Program-made: the position numbers and the translations under genes
Notes under the pieces: model-generated
What the model saw: the letters and a program-made list of their open reading frames with translations, nothing else
What the model was told of the DNA's origin: nothing
Database searches by the model: none
DNA from: Pseudomonadota bacterium
GTDB taxonomy: Bacteria > Pseudomonadota > Gammaproteobacteria > Burkholderiales > Methylophilaceae
Length of the DNA: 64,000 bases
NCBI GenBank assembly: GCA_029563075.1
Contig: JAKQTN010000044.1
Coordinates: 40,570 to 104,569, forward strand
Reading direction: 5' to 3'
Shown here: in pieces, positions 47,332-57,214 of the stretch
How the letters are laid out: each line of letters opens with the position of its first letter
How positions within the stretch are numbered: position 1 is the stretch's first letter

Positions 47332-48342
47332 ATGGATAAACGCGCGCAAATATTGCTTAAAACTCTGGTTGAACATTACATTAGTGATGGGCAGCCAATT
47401 GGGTCGCGCACGCTGCTGCAGCACTCCGGACTGGGTGTCAGCCCCGCGACGATACGCAATGTCATGTCAGACCTCGAGCAATTAGGTTTTATCGCCAGCC
47501 CGCACACTTCGGCGGGACGCGTACCCACGCAAAAAGGCTACCGTTTGTTTGTGGATACGCTGCTCACGGTGCAGCCACTTGAAAATCAACAAATTCAGCA
47601 ACTGAAAAGTGGTTTATCGTCCCCCAACCAGAGTGAGCTGATTGCTAACGCGGCAGATATGCTTTCGCAGCTCACACAATTTGCCGGCCTGGTGATGATT
47701 CCCAAGCGTAAAGCGCTTTCTTTCAAGCATCTGGAATTTTTGCCGCTGACCGAAAAGCGCATTCTGGTGATTATCGTCACCAGCGACGGTAACGTGCAAA
47801 ATCGCATCATCCTCACCGAAAAACCTTATTCGGCCAGTGAACTCACGCAAGCCAGCAATTACTTTAACGCCAATTTTTCAGGGCAAACCTTTGATGAAGT
47901 GCAGCAAAAACTGCGCGCTGAACTCAAACAGATGCAGAGTGATATGAACCGATTAATGACTGCTGCGCTGGAAACAAGCACCAACGCTGCAGGCAGCGAT
48001 GGCGTGGTGATTGCCGGGGAGCGCAATTTATTGCAAATCGACGATTTATCCACTAACGTCAACAGCCTGCGTAAGCTGTTCGAGATTTTTGAACGCCGCA
48101 CTTCACTCATGCAGTTGCTGGACAACAGCCAGCGCGCTGAAGGTATACAGATATTCATCGGCGGAGAAAGCGGCTATTTGCCTTTGGATGAGTGCAGCAT
48201 GGTCACCGCCCCTTATGAGGCAGATGGCCAGGTAGTCGGCACGTTGGGCGTCATCGGACCAACCCGTATGGCGTATGAACGCGTGATTCCCATTGTAGAT
48301 GTGACAGCGAAGCTGCTATCGAATGCCTTATCAAATAACTAA
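47332..48342 (+). CDS. hrcA: Heat-inducible transcription repressor HrcA
   Basis: Represses heat-shock chaperone operons at CIRCE elements. The N-terminal winged helix ([57 protein letters not shown]) and the C-terminal domain ending [21 protein letters not shown] are standard, with 336 residues. No dnaK, grpE or CIRCE element is in the window; hemH follows by 15 bp. Confidence 0.96.
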   Translation: MDKRAQILLKTLVEHYISDGQPIGSRTLLQHSGLGVSPATIRNVMSDLEQLGFIASPHTSAGRVPTQKGYRLFVDTLLTVQPLENQQIQQLKSGLSSPNQSELIANAADMLSQLTQFAGLVMIPKRKALSFKHLEFLPLTEKRILVIIVTSDGNVQNRIILTEKPYSASELTQASNYFNANFSGQTFDEVQQKLRAELKQMQSDMNRLMTAALETSTNAAGSDGVVIAGERNLLQIDDLSTNVNSLRKLFEIFERRTSLMQLLDNSQRAEGIQIFIGGESGYLPLDECSMVTAPYEADGQVVGTLGVIGPTRMAYERVIPIVDVTAKLLSNALSNN

Positions 48343-48357
48343 CTAGAACAGAAAAAA

Positions 48358-49470
48358 TTGATGACTTATTACAACCCTGAACCCTCTTACCAACATGGCG
48401 ATCAGCTTAAAGTCGGCATTCTGCTCGCCAACCTGGGCACCCCAGATGCGCCAACCAGTGCGGCTTTGCGGCCTTACCTGCGCCAGTTTTTAAGCGATAC
48501 ACGCATTGTAGAAATCCCACGCGGCATCTGGTGGTTTATTTTACATGGCATTATTCTGCGGGTTCGCCCGAAAAAATCAGCCGAAAAGTATGCGCAGGTA
48601 TGGACGCCGGAAGGTTCGCCGCTGTTGGTACATGCACAAAAGCAGGCGCAGTTACTGCGCGGATTCCTGGCGCAAAAAATAAAATCACCATTCGTGATTG
48701 AGCTGGGCATGAGTTACGGCAACCCTTCAATTGCATCTGCCATCGAAAAACTCAAAGCACAGCATTGCGAACGCATTCTGGTGTTTCCGCTCTACCCGCA
48801 ATACGCGGCGAGCAGCACGGCATCGGCCATGGACGCGGTGTTTCGCGTATTGCTCAAAACCCGCAACCAGCCTGCCGTACGCAGCATTCGTCATTATCAC
48901 GACCACCCGGCCTATATCGCAGCTTTGGCCGATTCTGTGCAAGCACATTGGCAAATGCACGGCGGCAAGCCAAGCAAGTTAGTCATGAGCTTTCATGGTG
49001 TGCCTAAATTTCACCTAATGAAAGGCGACCCCTATCACTGCGAATGCCACAAAACCGCGCGTTTATTGGCAGATGCTTTAGGACTGAATAAAGATGAATA
49101 CACCGTCGCATTTCAGTCGCGCTTTGGCAAGCAGGAATGGCTGAAGCCTTATCTGGCAAGCATTTTAGAAGCGCTGGGCAAAGCAAAAATACCGCGCATT
49201 GATGTGATTTGTCCAGGCTTTTCCAGCGATTGCCTGGAAACGCTGGAAGAAATCGCCATGGAAGGCAAACATGTTTTTCAAAGCAATGGCGGCGGTGAAT
49301 ATCATTACATTCCCGCACTCAATGAAAGTGATGCCTGGATACACGCCATGACCGAAATCACGCTCGAAAATCTGCACGGCTGGGTGAGCACCGAATGGGA
49401 TACAGTGCGAGCCAAACAAGAAGCCGAAATGACGAAATTAAGGGCGCAGGCTTTGGGCGCTAAACAATAA
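48358..49470 (+). CDS. hemH: Ferrochelatase
   Basis: Inserts ferrous iron into protoporphyrin IX, the last step of heme synthesis. Key segments are GILLANLGTPDAPT, the catalytic His region VMSFHGVPKFHL, YTVAFQSRFGKQEWLKPY and ICPGFSSDCLETLEEI. Length of 370 is normal. It forms a unit with hrcA. Confidence 0.97.
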   Translation: MMTYYNPEPSYQHGDQLKVGILLANLGTPDAPTSAALRPYLRQFLSDTRIVEIPRGIWWFILHGIILRVRPKKSAEKYAQVWTPEGSPLLVHAQKQAQLLRGFLAQKIKSPFVIELGMSYGNPSIASAIEKLKAQHCERILVFPLYPQYAASSTASAMDAVFRVLLKTRNQPAVRSIRHYHDHPAYIAALADSVQAHWQMHGGKPSKLVMSFHGVPKFHLMKGDPYHCECHKTARLLADALGLNKDEYTVAFQSRFGKQEWLKPYLASILEALGKAKIPRIDVICPGFSSDCLETLEEIAMEGKHVFQSNGGGEYHYIPALNESDAWIHAMTEITLENLHGWVSTEWDTVRAKQEAEMTKLRAQALGAKQ

Positions 49471-49505
49471 GCAGTATAATTGCCCAATGATTTAGGAAGT
49501 CTATT

Positions 49506-49580
49506 ATGAGACAAAATATTGTTTTCGCACTTCTTGTCGGATTGTTTAATACCACTGTCAAGTGGCTTAAAAGAAAGTAA
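49506..49580 (+). CDS. Candidate 24-residue membrane microprotein
   Basis: Short frame MRQNIVFALLVGLFNTTVKW plus LKRK: a hydrophobic stretch (about residues 4-16) flanked by positive charges, as in single-pass bacterial microproteins. It has its own good signals: AGGA seven to eight bases before the ATG and a consensus -10 TATAAT at 49475-49480, although the -35 is weak. It ends 6 bp before hldD. It could instead be a leader peptide or a chance frame; I know no homologue. Confidence 0.4.
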   Translation: MRQNIVFALLVGLFNTTVKWLKRK

Positions 49581-49586
49581 TCATTC

Positions 49587-50576
49587 ATGATTGTTGTTAC
49601 GGGCGGCGCAGGAATGATAGGCTCTATCATCGCCTGGCACTTAAATACCAAACTTGGTCGCGATAACCTGATGATTGTTGACCATATCACGCATGAAGCG
49701 CAATGGCAGAATCTTGCGCATCGCCACTATGCACAGTATCTGGATAAAGACCAGCTCATGTCCTGGCTTGAAGGGCCCTCAAATATTGAAGCCATCATCC
49801 ATATGGGTGCAATCAGCGCGACTACCGAGCGCGACTTCAATAAATTGGTGGAAAATAATATCCACTATTCGCAAAACCTGTGGACATGGTGCGCTAACAA
49901 CAATGTGCCGTTCTTTTACGCCAGCTCCGCCGCCACCTATGGCGATGGCAGCCTGGGTTATGACGATGCAAATATCACTAACTTACGCCCGCTCAATGGC
50001 TATGGCTACTCAAAACATTTTTTCGACCAATGGGTATTGCGCCAAGTGGCAGAAAATCAATTTGCACCAACAAGCTGGGCCGGCTTCAAGTTTTTTAATG
50101 TATACGGCCCTAACGAATACCATAAAGAACGCATGGCGAGCGTCGCGTTTCATACCTTTAACCAGTTCAGCCAGACCGGCACCATGAAGCTGTTCAAGGG
50201 CACCAAGGCAGGGGTTGCGGATGGCATGCAGATGCGCGACTTTGTGTATGTGAAAGATGCTGCAAATGTGGTTGTACACTTTCTAAACGCGGCTTTAAGC
50301 AGCAAGCCTGCTCCAAATGGTATCTATAATATCGGCACCGGCAAAGCGCGAAGCTTCAAGGATTTAGCCACTGCTGTGATGACGGGCATGGGGAAAACAC
50401 CGCATATCACTTACATCGACATGCCCGCAGACTTGCAAGGGAAATATCAGTATTTTACCGAAGCCAGCATGACTAAACTTATTGCTGCCGGTTATGTCAC
50501 TCCTTTCACCAGTCTGGAAGATGGGGTAAAGGATTATGTACAGAATTACTTAATGCAAGCTGACCCTTACTGCTAA
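49587..50576 (+). CDS. hldD: ADP-L-glycero-D-manno-heptose-6-epimerase
   Basis: Last step of ADP-heptose synthesis for the LPS inner core. It is a short-chain dehydrogenase-type enzyme: [16 protein letters not shown] cofactor loop, [20 protein letters not shown] and the catalytic [12 protein letters not shown] (Tyr-x3-Lys). Length of 329 is standard. It heads hldD-gmhA-hldE-waaF. Confidence 0.97.
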   Translation: MIVVTGGAGMIGSIIAWHLNTKLGRDNLMIVDHITHEAQWQNLAHRHYAQYLDKDQLMSWLEGPSNIEAIIHMGAISATTERDFNKLVENNIHYSQNLWTWCANNNVPFFYASSAATYGDGSLGYDDANITNLRPLNGYGYSKHFFDQWVLRQVAENQFAPTSWAGFKFFNVYGPNEYHKERMASVAFHTFNQFSQTGTMKLFKGTKAGVADGMQMRDFVYVKDAANVVVHFLNAALSSKPAPNGIYNIGTGKARSFKDLATAVMTGMGKTPHITYIDMPADLQGKYQYFTEASMTKLIAAGYVTPFTSLEDGVKDYVQNYLMQADPYC

Positions 50577-50586
50577 GGGGAGAAAA

Positions 50587-51150
50587 ATGAAATATGTTGA
50601 TTATTTAAAAGGTGAATACGCCGCCCACATGGCAATGTTCAATGCGCTTGAGCCGCTATTTCCGCTTATCAGCGCAGTGGGCATTGCAATGCAGAATTGC
50701 ATTAAAAATGGCGGAAAAATCTTACTGATGGGAAATGGCGGAAGCGCGGCCGATAGTCAGCACATCGCGGCAGAAATCGTCGGGCGTTTCAAGAAAGAAC
50801 GCAAAGGCATGCCTGCCATTGCGCTCACCACGGATACCTCCATCCTCACTTCGGTAGGCAATGATTACGGCTATGACTATATTTTTGCACGCCAAATCGA
50901 AGCGTTGTGCCGCCCTGAAGATTTGGTGTTTGGCATCACTACCAGCGGCAATAGCGCAAATGTAGTGCGGGCCATTGAAGCTGCAAAAGCAGTCGGCGCA
51001 ACCACGGTAGGCCTGACGGGCGGAACAGGCGGCAAGCTATTGAATTTATGCGATTTTAATTTAATTATGCCGTCAAATGTCACCGCAAGAATTCAGGAAG
51101 CGCATATCTTTGTAGGACATTCGCTGTGTGAGATTTTAGAATCCGACTAA
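50587..51150 (+). CDS. gmhA: Phosphoheptose isomerase
   Basis: Converts sedoheptulose-7-phosphate to heptose-7-phosphate, the first step of ADP-heptose synthesis. It is an SIS-domain protein with [40 protein letters not shown] and a C-terminal [16 protein letters not shown]. It is 187 residues and starts 10 bp after hldD. Confidence 0.96.
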   Translation: MKYVDYLKGEYAAHMAMFNALEPLFPLISAVGIAMQNCIKNGGKILLMGNGGSAADSQHIAAEIVGRFKKERKGMPAIALTTDTSILTSVGNDYGYDYIFARQIEALCRPEDLVFGITTSGNSANVVRAIEAAKAVGATTVGLTGGTGGKLLNLCDFNLIMPSNVTARIQEAHIFVGHSLCEILESD

Positions 51151-51174
51151 ATACAAGATTAAAATAAATAACCC

Positions 51175-52632
51175 ATGCAACAAAAACTCTTTGATACAGT
51201 CAAGCTATTCGGTAGCAAAAGCCAGCATGCACTAGTGATTGGCGATGTGATGCTGGACCGTTATTTAATCGGCTCTGTCGGGCGTATCTCACCCGAGGCG
51301 CCGGTACCGATTGTGCTGTTGAAGCAGCAAAACGAGCGTGCGGGTGGCGCAGCGAATGTAGCAGCAAATTTAGCGCAACTGGGCATTAAAACGCATATTA
51401 TCGGTTGCGTAGGCAATGATAGCGAAGCCAAAATACTGCTTGGCCTGCTCGGCGAAATCGACGTCGACACAAGCGGAATGTGCACATCTGGAAGTCGCCC
51501 GACCATTGCCAAAACCCGTATATTGAGCGGCCACCAGCAAATGATGCGGCTCGATCAGGAAAGTAGCGCGCCATTCGACAGTGCTGAAAATACACAGCTA
51601 TTGAGCGCCATTCAGGCGCAACTCGCCCTCAAGCCTGCCATTGTGATTTTATCTGATTACGCCAAAGGCTTATTGAGCAGCGAAATCTGCCAAACTGTCA
51701 TCAAGCAATGTAAAACTCAACATATCCCCGTGCTGGTTGACCCGAAGGGCCGTGATTACAGCAAATACCGTGGAGCAACTGCACTAACCCCCAACAAAAA
51801 AGAGACTGCTGAAGCCTGCGATACGACAACAAACGATCCGGATTTAATCAGCAAAGCTAGCAAGCTAAAGAACGACCTGAACCTGCAGTTTCTTGCAATC
51901 ACACGCAGCGAAGAAGGCATTAGTCTCATCGATTCAGACACGCATCACCTGCCTGCCACTGCCAAGCAAGTGTTTGATGTATCTGGTGCAGGTGACACTG
52001 TGGTCGCTACACTGGCAGCAGGGTTGATGAGCGGACTTACCCCTCTGGAAAGCCTTCAAATCGCCAATATCGCCGCTGCGGTTGTGGTCGGCAAAGTAGG
52101 CACAGTGCCAATTTCTCAGCAAGAATTGCTGGAAGCCCTGACCGTACAGCAAGGCAGTGAACAAGCGCATAAGATATGCGATTTGGCACAATTGATGCAA
52201 AAAGTCGAAGCCTGGAAAATATCCAAGCAAAAAATCGTGTTCACTAACGGCTGTTTTGATTTGCTGCATGCAGGGCATGTCACCTACCTGGAAGCCGCAA
52301 AAAAACGCGGCGACAAACTCATCCTGGGGCTCAACACTGACCGCTCTGTGAGAAAGCTTAAAGGGCCGACACGTCCCGTTGTGCATGAAAATGACCGTGC
52401 GCGCGTGCTGGCAGCGCTAGAGTCTGTTGACGCGGTGATTTTATTTGATGAAGACACGCCCATCTATCTCATCAACGCGATTAAACCCGATGTCATCGCC
52501 AAAGGCAGCGACTATACTGCAGATCAGGTAGTCGGCGGCAAAGAGGTACAATCGTGGGGCGGCGAAATCGCGCTGATTGACTTGGTTGAAGGGCGCAGCA
52601 CCAGCAACATCATCAAAAAAATGAACGCCTAA
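51175..52632 (+). CDS. hldE: Bifunctional heptose-7-phosphate kinase / heptose-1-phosphate adenylyltransferase
   Basis: Two domains. The ribokinase-like kinase covers about 1-320 (VIGDVMLDRYLIG, NERAGGAANVAANLAQLG, DVSGAGDTVVATLAAG). The nucleotidyltransferase covers about 345-485 (VFTNGCFDLLHAGHVTYLEAAKKRGD with the HxGH motif). Length of 485 matches E. coli HldE (477). gmhB, the heptose bisphosphatase acting between its two activities, is not adjacent. Confidence 0.97.
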   Translation: MQQKLFDTVKLFGSKSQHALVIGDVMLDRYLIGSVGRISPEAPVPIVLLKQQNERAGGAANVAANLAQLGIKTHIIGCVGNDSEAKILLGLLGEIDVDTSGMCTSGSRPTIAKTRILSGHQQMMRLDQESSAPFDSAENTQLLSAIQAQLALKPAIVILSDYAKGLLSSEICQTVIKQCKTQHIPVLVDPKGRDYSKYRGATALTPNKKETAEACDTTTNDPDLISKASKLKNDLNLQFLAITRSEEGISLIDSDTHHLPATAKQVFDVSGAGDTVVATLAAGLMSGLTPLESLQIANIAAAVVVGKVGTVPISQQELLEALTVQQGSEQAHKICDLAQLMQKVEAWKISKQKIVFTNGCFDLLHAGHVTYLEAAKKRGDKLILGLNTDRSVRKLKGPTRPVVHENDRARVLAALESVDAVILFDEDTPIYLINAIKPDVIAKGSDYTADQVVGGKEVQSWGGEIALIDLVEGRSTSNIIKKMNA

Positions 52633-52648
52633 ACCGCCCTAACTTAAC

Positions 52649-53659
52649 ATGTCCGCCGAAAAAATATTGATTCTAGGCCCGGCATGGGTGGGTGACATGG
52701 TGCTGGCACAAAGCTTATTCAAGTCTATCAAAGCCAATAAGCCGGACTGTGTGATCGACGTGGCCGCACCAGCATGGACATTGCCCTTGCTGGAACGTAT
52801 GCCAGAAGTCAACAAAGCGATTGCACTGCCTTTTAAGCATGGTGAGCCGGCGCTTTTAAAGCGCATAAAATTTGGTAAAAGCTTAAGAAACAAGGGCTAC
52901 ACACAAGCGATTATTCTTACCAATTCGTTCAAATCTGCACTCTTACCATGGGCGACAGGCATTAAGCGGCGCACTGGCTTTTTAGGCGAAATACGTTATG
53001 GTTTAATCAACGATATTCGCCCATTGGATAAAATCAAACTCAAAAAAACCGTCGAGCGCTTTGTGTTTTTAGGTTTGAACGAAAATCAAGAAATACCTGA
53101 AAATCTGCCAAATCCACAATTAACAAGCACTCCAGAAGGCGCATGGGTATTGGCTTCCAGGCATGGCATTAAAAACGATAAAAGCAAGATTTTAGGCCTC
53201 TGCCCAGGCGCAGAATACGGCGAAGCCAAGCGCTGGCCGGCCGAATATTATGCAGAGGTAGCAGTTGCCGCACTCAGCAAGGGCTGGCGGGTATGGCTGT
53301 TTGGGTCAGATAAAGACATTCCAGTCACCAGCCACATCAATCAACTCACACAAAGTCAATGCACAGATTTTGCTGGCAAAACCAAGCTGGGCGAGGCGAT
53401 CGACTTGATATCTGTCTGCGACACCGTTATCAGCAACGACTCCGGCTTGATGCATGTGGCTGCCGCATTAGACAGAAAATTGATTGCGATTTTTGGTTCG
53501 TCTGATCCCTATCACACGCCGCCAATGCACCCTGATGCAGTAATAGAGTATCTAGGGCTAGATTGCAGCCCTTGTTTCAAGCGTGAGTGCCCATTGGGTC
53601 ACTTGAACTGCCTCAAACAAATTACCCCTGGCAGGATTACCAAACTGATTCAAGCATAA
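52649..53659 (+). CDS. waaF: ADP-heptose:LPS heptosyltransferase II
   Basis: GT9 enzyme adding the second heptose of the LPS core. It shows ILGPAWVGDMVLAQSLF, APAWTLPLLERMPEVNKAI, LCPGAEYGEAKRWPAEYYAEVA and VISNDSGLMHVAAAL, and the closing CSPCFKRECPLGHLNCL is typical. 336 residues. It starts 16 bp after hldE. Confidence 0.95.
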   Translation: MSAEKILILGPAWVGDMVLAQSLFKSIKANKPDCVIDVAAPAWTLPLLERMPEVNKAIALPFKHGEPALLKRIKFGKSLRNKGYTQAIILTNSFKSALLPWATGIKRRTGFLGEIRYGLINDIRPLDKIKLKKTVERFVFLGLNENQEIPENLPNPQLTSTPEGAWVLASRHGIKNDKSKILGLCPGAEYGEAKRWPAEYYAEVAVAALSKGWRVWLFGSDKDIPVTSHINQLTQSQCTDFAGKTKLGEAIDLISVCDTVISNDSGLMHVAAALDRKLIAIFGSSDPYHTPPMHPDAVIEYLGLDCSPCFKRECPLGHLNCLKQITPGRITKLIQA

Positions 53660-53664
53660 ACTTT

Positions 53665-55197
53665 ATGAATAATCTTTCACAAAAACTAGAGACAATTTCT
53701 TTATCTAAGCTGCAATTCCAGATTGTGGTATTAAGCCTCATGATTGCCGCGCAAGTCCAATATATTCAACATGGCTGGATTAATCCAGATTCTGTTTTAT
53801 ATCTGGAAGCGGCAAAATTATTTGCAAAAGGTGAATGGCAAGCCGGGTTTAGTGTGTTTCCTTGGCCCCTCTACTCGCTATGTATCGTAGCCACACATAA
53901 ATTCACATTTCTAAGTATCCACCATGCTGCGCAATTACTTAATGTCGTATTTTTTGGTATTGCTACTGCAAGCTTCTTAAAAATTATTCAACTGGCAGGC
54001 GGCAAGCAGCGCCAAATTATTGCGGGCGCGCTTATATGGCTAAGCGCCCAATACATGATAGGCGGTGTGCTCGAGATGCTCATGCGCGATGAGGGGTTTT
54101 GGGCTTTTTATCTTACCAGTCTAGTATTTTTTATACGATTTTATAAAACCGATCACTTTAAAGATGCGCTTTTATGGCAGTTGTGCATCATGCTCGCTAC
54201 GCTTTTTAGAATAGAGGCGATTTTATTTTTATTGTTGTTACCACTTATTTTACTGCTCAAAAAACAAGGGACTTTTACTGCGCGGTTAGTGAATTTATTT
54301 AAGTGTAATGTTATTCATTTTGCACTAGCCTTCATTGTAATTATGGTCTTTGTCACTAACAAGCAATTGTCAACGGCAATGCTAGGGCGATTAAATGAAG
54401 TGTTCACATCAAATATCATCCATGAATTTACGAGAAGCTTAGTTGAAAAATCGCACATTATGTCTACCCTTGTGCTGGGGAAATACTTAGAAGAATTTGC
54501 TATGCAAGGACTTCTGTTCACTTTTATTTATATAATTTTCGTAAAAGCCATTGCAGCCACAGGCATTGTCAACATTGGGTTGGCAGGGTTTGCAATTAAA
54601 CATCAAAAACAGTTAATAGAAACTGACGCATACCGGGTGCTAAGTACTGCTGCCATCATAGCGCTCATTAACATGGGGTTAATTATCACCAAAGTATTTG
54701 TGTTATCTGGCCGCTATGTATTGGCTTTATCGTTTGTGTTAATGGTATTCGCCACATTCTATTTGGCCGAATTATTTAAATATTTAACCCAAAACAACAA
54801 GCAAAAAAAATGGTTAGTGATTGGTCTTATAATAATAATGCTACTGGGTACAATTAAAAACTTACTACCTAAACAAGAAGGCTACAACTATCAACAAGAT
54901 GCCATAGCTTGGCTAAGCGAGCAAAACAAATCGAATAAACCCGTTTTTTACGAGGATTCCAGAATGCGCTATTTTGCTGGCGCACCCTATATCGGAACAG
55001 GAATATACAACTGGGAATTGCTTGCGACTGAAGACGATAGTAGTTCTACTAACAACTATGAGTATTTGGTTATCAACCACTCAACCCAGCATCCAGAAAA
55101 AGAAAAAATGATTGCAGAAAAACTTTCTGAATATCATGAGGTAAATCGATTTAGTTCTGCTAATTCTAAAAAATCAATAGTAATTTACCAAAAATAA
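53665..55197 (+). CDS. Multi-pass membrane protein, GT-C glycosyltransferase-like
   Basis: About 510 residues with ten or more hydrophobic helices. The first periplasmic loop has WINPDSVLYLEAAKLFAKGEW, resembling the D-containing donor loop of GT-C transferases (GT39/GT83), and the LMRDEGFWAFYLTSLVFFIRFY region is similar to PMT_2-type proteins. The C-terminal soluble part (about 420-510) is charged. The frame opens at 53587 within waaF; the ATG at 53665, 5 bp after the waaF stop, is the likely start. The sequence is distinctly AT-richer than the waaF side, suggesting transferred DNA. Acceptor and sugar are unknown. Confidence 0.62.
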   Translation: MNNLSQKLETISLSKLQFQIVVLSLMIAAQVQYIQHGWINPDSVLYLEAAKLFAKGEWQAGFSVFPWPLYSLCIVATHKFTFLSIHHAAQLLNVVFFGIATASFLKIIQLAGGKQRQIIAGALIWLSAQYMIGGVLEMLMRDEGFWAFYLTSLVFFIRFYKTDHFKDALLWQLCIMLATLFRIEAILFLLLLPLILLLKKQGTFTARLVNLFKCNVIHFALAFIVIMVFVTNKQLSTAMLGRLNEVFTSNIIHEFTRSLVEKSHIMSTLVLGKYLEEFAMQGLLFTFIYIIFVKAIAATGIVNIGLAGFAIKHQKQLIETDAYRVLSTAAIIALINMGLIITKVFVLSGRYVLALSFVLMVFATFYLAELFKYLTQNNKQKKWLVIGLIIIMLLGTIKNLLPKQEGYNYQQDAIAWLSEQNKSNKPVFYEDSRMRYFAGAPYIGTGIYNWELLATEDDSSSTNNYEYLVINHSTQHPEKEKMIAEKLSEYHEVNRFSSANSKKSIVIYQK

Positions 55198-55270
55198 TTA
55201 CAAATTAACCGGTTTAATATCTGCTGTTATAATCGACTTTACTAAAAAATTCAAAATAGACAAAAATATA

Positions 55271-56218
55271 ATGAAACAAATGCCATTTTGCCCAGTATGC
55301 AATCAGCCATCTCCATACGATTTTAGTAGTCGAGATTTAATGTTCAATCACTATGAGCGATATGACTACCATCGTTGCACTAACTGTAATTTTATTTTTC
55401 AGCATCCTCTACCAACTCCAGAACAGATTAGCGCTTTTTACCCAAATGAATATGAGGTCTATGAAGAGCAGTCTCGCTTAAAAAAAGTAAGTGGGCTCAG
55501 AAAGTCTATTTTAAAAAAGTATTATGACTATACCCATTTAAGTACAAGTGCATTCAATGATTTTATTTGTTTTATTCCTCAATTATTTAATAAAAATTTT
55601 GAAGTGCATTTCAGTTCAAATGGCAACCTACTCGATGTCGGGTGTGGTAATGGGCGTTATTTGGACGGCATGAAAAAACTAGGCTGGCAAACAAAAGGGG
55701 TAGAATTTAACGAGAGCGCAGTACGTGTATGCAATCTCTCTGGGTTGGATGTACACCATGGGGATTTGTTCTCTGCAAATTTTGATAGCGACAGTTTCGA
55801 TGTGATCAATGTCAGTCATGTAGTTGAGCATGTGCCCAATCCAAAAGAATTATTTGCTGAGCTCTCACGCATACTGAAAAAAAATGGTACGCTTATTATC
55901 AAAACTCCGAATAGCGATGCCTTAGGCAGAGCATTATTTAATACCAATTGGTATGCGAATGATGTGCCAAGGCATATTTATCTATTCGCTGAAAAGAATC
56001 TAAAGGTTCTGGCCAGCACTTGTGGATTGAAAGTCCAACAATTAAAAACCCGTACCTCTCCTAAAATTATTCTAAACAGTCTTGATTACGTTACAGCAAA
56101 CAGTAAAGTACCATCCAAAAAAGTTAAATGGAAAAGATGGATTGCAAAAACCTATGTTTTGATTGCGCAATACAAGAAACAAGGCGATGAGATCTTTGCT
56201 GTTTTCACTAAGCCATAA
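55271..56218 (+). CDS. Class I SAM-dependent methyltransferase with N-terminal zinc ribbon
   Basis: 315 residues. The N terminus has two cysteine pairs, CPVC (8-11) and CTNC (about 36-39), forming a probable zinc ribbon. The Rossmann methyltransferase domain has LLDVGCGNGRYLDGMKKLG (SAM loop), HHGDLFSANFDSDSFDVINVSHVVEHV and IIKTPNSDALG. Such proteins methylate sugars or tailor polysaccharide precursors in surface-glycan clusters. The AT-rich composition matches its two neighbours. Confidence 0.8.
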   Translation: MKQMPFCPVCNQPSPYDFSSRDLMFNHYERYDYHRCTNCNFIFQHPLPTPEQISAFYPNEYEVYEEQSRLKKVSGLRKSILKKYYDYTHLSTSAFNDFICFIPQLFNKNFEVHFSSNGNLLDVGCGNGRYLDGMKKLGWQTKGVEFNESAVRVCNLSGLDVHHGDLFSANFDSDSFDVINVSHVVEHVPNPKELFAELSRILKKNGTLIIKTPNSDALGRALFNTNWYANDVPRHIYLFAEKNLKVLASTCGLKVQQLKTRTSPKIILNSLDYVTANSKVPSKKVKWKRWIAKTYVLIAQYKKQGDEIFAVFTKP

Positions 56219-56223
56219 TCTTA

Positions 56224-57192
56224 ATGAACAACATCCTCTTCATTTCAAAGGGTGAAGCTGCATCATCCACACGTTATCGTGCTTTGCAGTATTTTCCTCA
56301 TTTTATTCAAACAGGCTGGCAGCCTAGCCATATAACTATTTCTGGCGGCTTTCTATCTATACTTCGCACGTTCCTGGCAGCTAAAAAATCAGACGTTGTA
56401 GTTATCCTACGTAAAACTTTTCCTTATCCGATATTTTGGATATTACGCAAACTATCAAAGAAATTAATTTTCGATTTTGATGATGCCATTTTCTCTAATA
56501 CTGATGGGTCATATTCAAAAACCAGGATGCATCGATTTAAAATTACCGTAGCTAGTTGTGATTACATTTTTGCCGGAAATCAATACTTAGCTGCCAAAGC
56601 AAAAAATTATAATCCTTCAGTTGCAGTAATCCCAACTTCAGTAGAAGTAGATAAATATAATTTATCTTGTCAAAAAGATAATGAAGCTTTTGAGCTAGTT
56701 TGGATTGGAAGTAAATCTACCAGAAAATATATTGCAGAAATTATTCCATCACTTGAAAATGCTGCACAAAACATACCAAATTTACGACTTAAAATTATTG
56801 CAGATTTCGAGTTAACAAGTACAAAACTAAATATTAATAATGTTGCTTGGACTGAGCATTCTGAAGCAATAGAGTTATGTAAAGCAGACGTAGGACTTGC
56901 GCCGATGCCAGAAAATAATTGGACCAAAGGAAAATGTGCATTAAAGGTCTTACAGTATATGGCTTCTGGACTGCCCGTAATATCATCTCAATCTGGTGTT
57001 AATGCTTATGTAGTTGAGGATGGAATCAGCGGATACTTGGTGTCGGATAGTAGCCAATGGGCTGAACGCATTGTACAGTTAAGTAAAGATAAAGTAGCTT
57101 TGACCAAAATGGGAGAACGTGGCAGATGTAGAGTTCAAACAGAATTTTCTATTAAGGCTGTTTTTCAAAAAATAATTACGACACTTTCTTAA
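56224..57192 (+). CDS. GT4-like glycosyltransferase
   Basis: 322 residues, GT-B fold. The N-terminal segment ILFISKGEAASSTRYRALQYF, IFDFDDAIFSN, the donor-domain start VIPTSVEVDKYNL and VWIGSKSTRKYIAEIIPSLE, and the late KCALKVLQYMASGLPVISSQSGVN (with the usual EXE-region position around SGLPV) are visible. It starts 5 bp after the methyltransferase gene and is the last plus-strand gene of the AT-rich patch; it converges on the epimerase gene. Substrate unknown. Confidence 0.78.
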   Translation: MNNILFISKGEAASSTRYRALQYFPHFIQTGWQPSHITISGGFLSILRTFLAAKKSDVVVILRKTFPYPIFWILRKLSKKLIFDFDDAIFSNTDGSYSKTRMHRFKITVASCDYIFAGNQYLAAKAKNYNPSVAVIPTSVEVDKYNLSCQKDNEAFELVWIGSKSTRKYIAEIIPSLENAAQNIPNLRLKIIADFELTSTKLNINNVAWTEHSEAIELCKADVGLAPMPENNWTKGKCALKVLQYMASGLPVISSQSGVNAYVVEDGISGYLVSDSSQWAERIVQLSKDKVALTKMGERGRCRVQTEFSIKAVFQKIITTLS

Positions 57193-57214
57193 ATAATGTT
57201 AAAGCACTTAAAAT

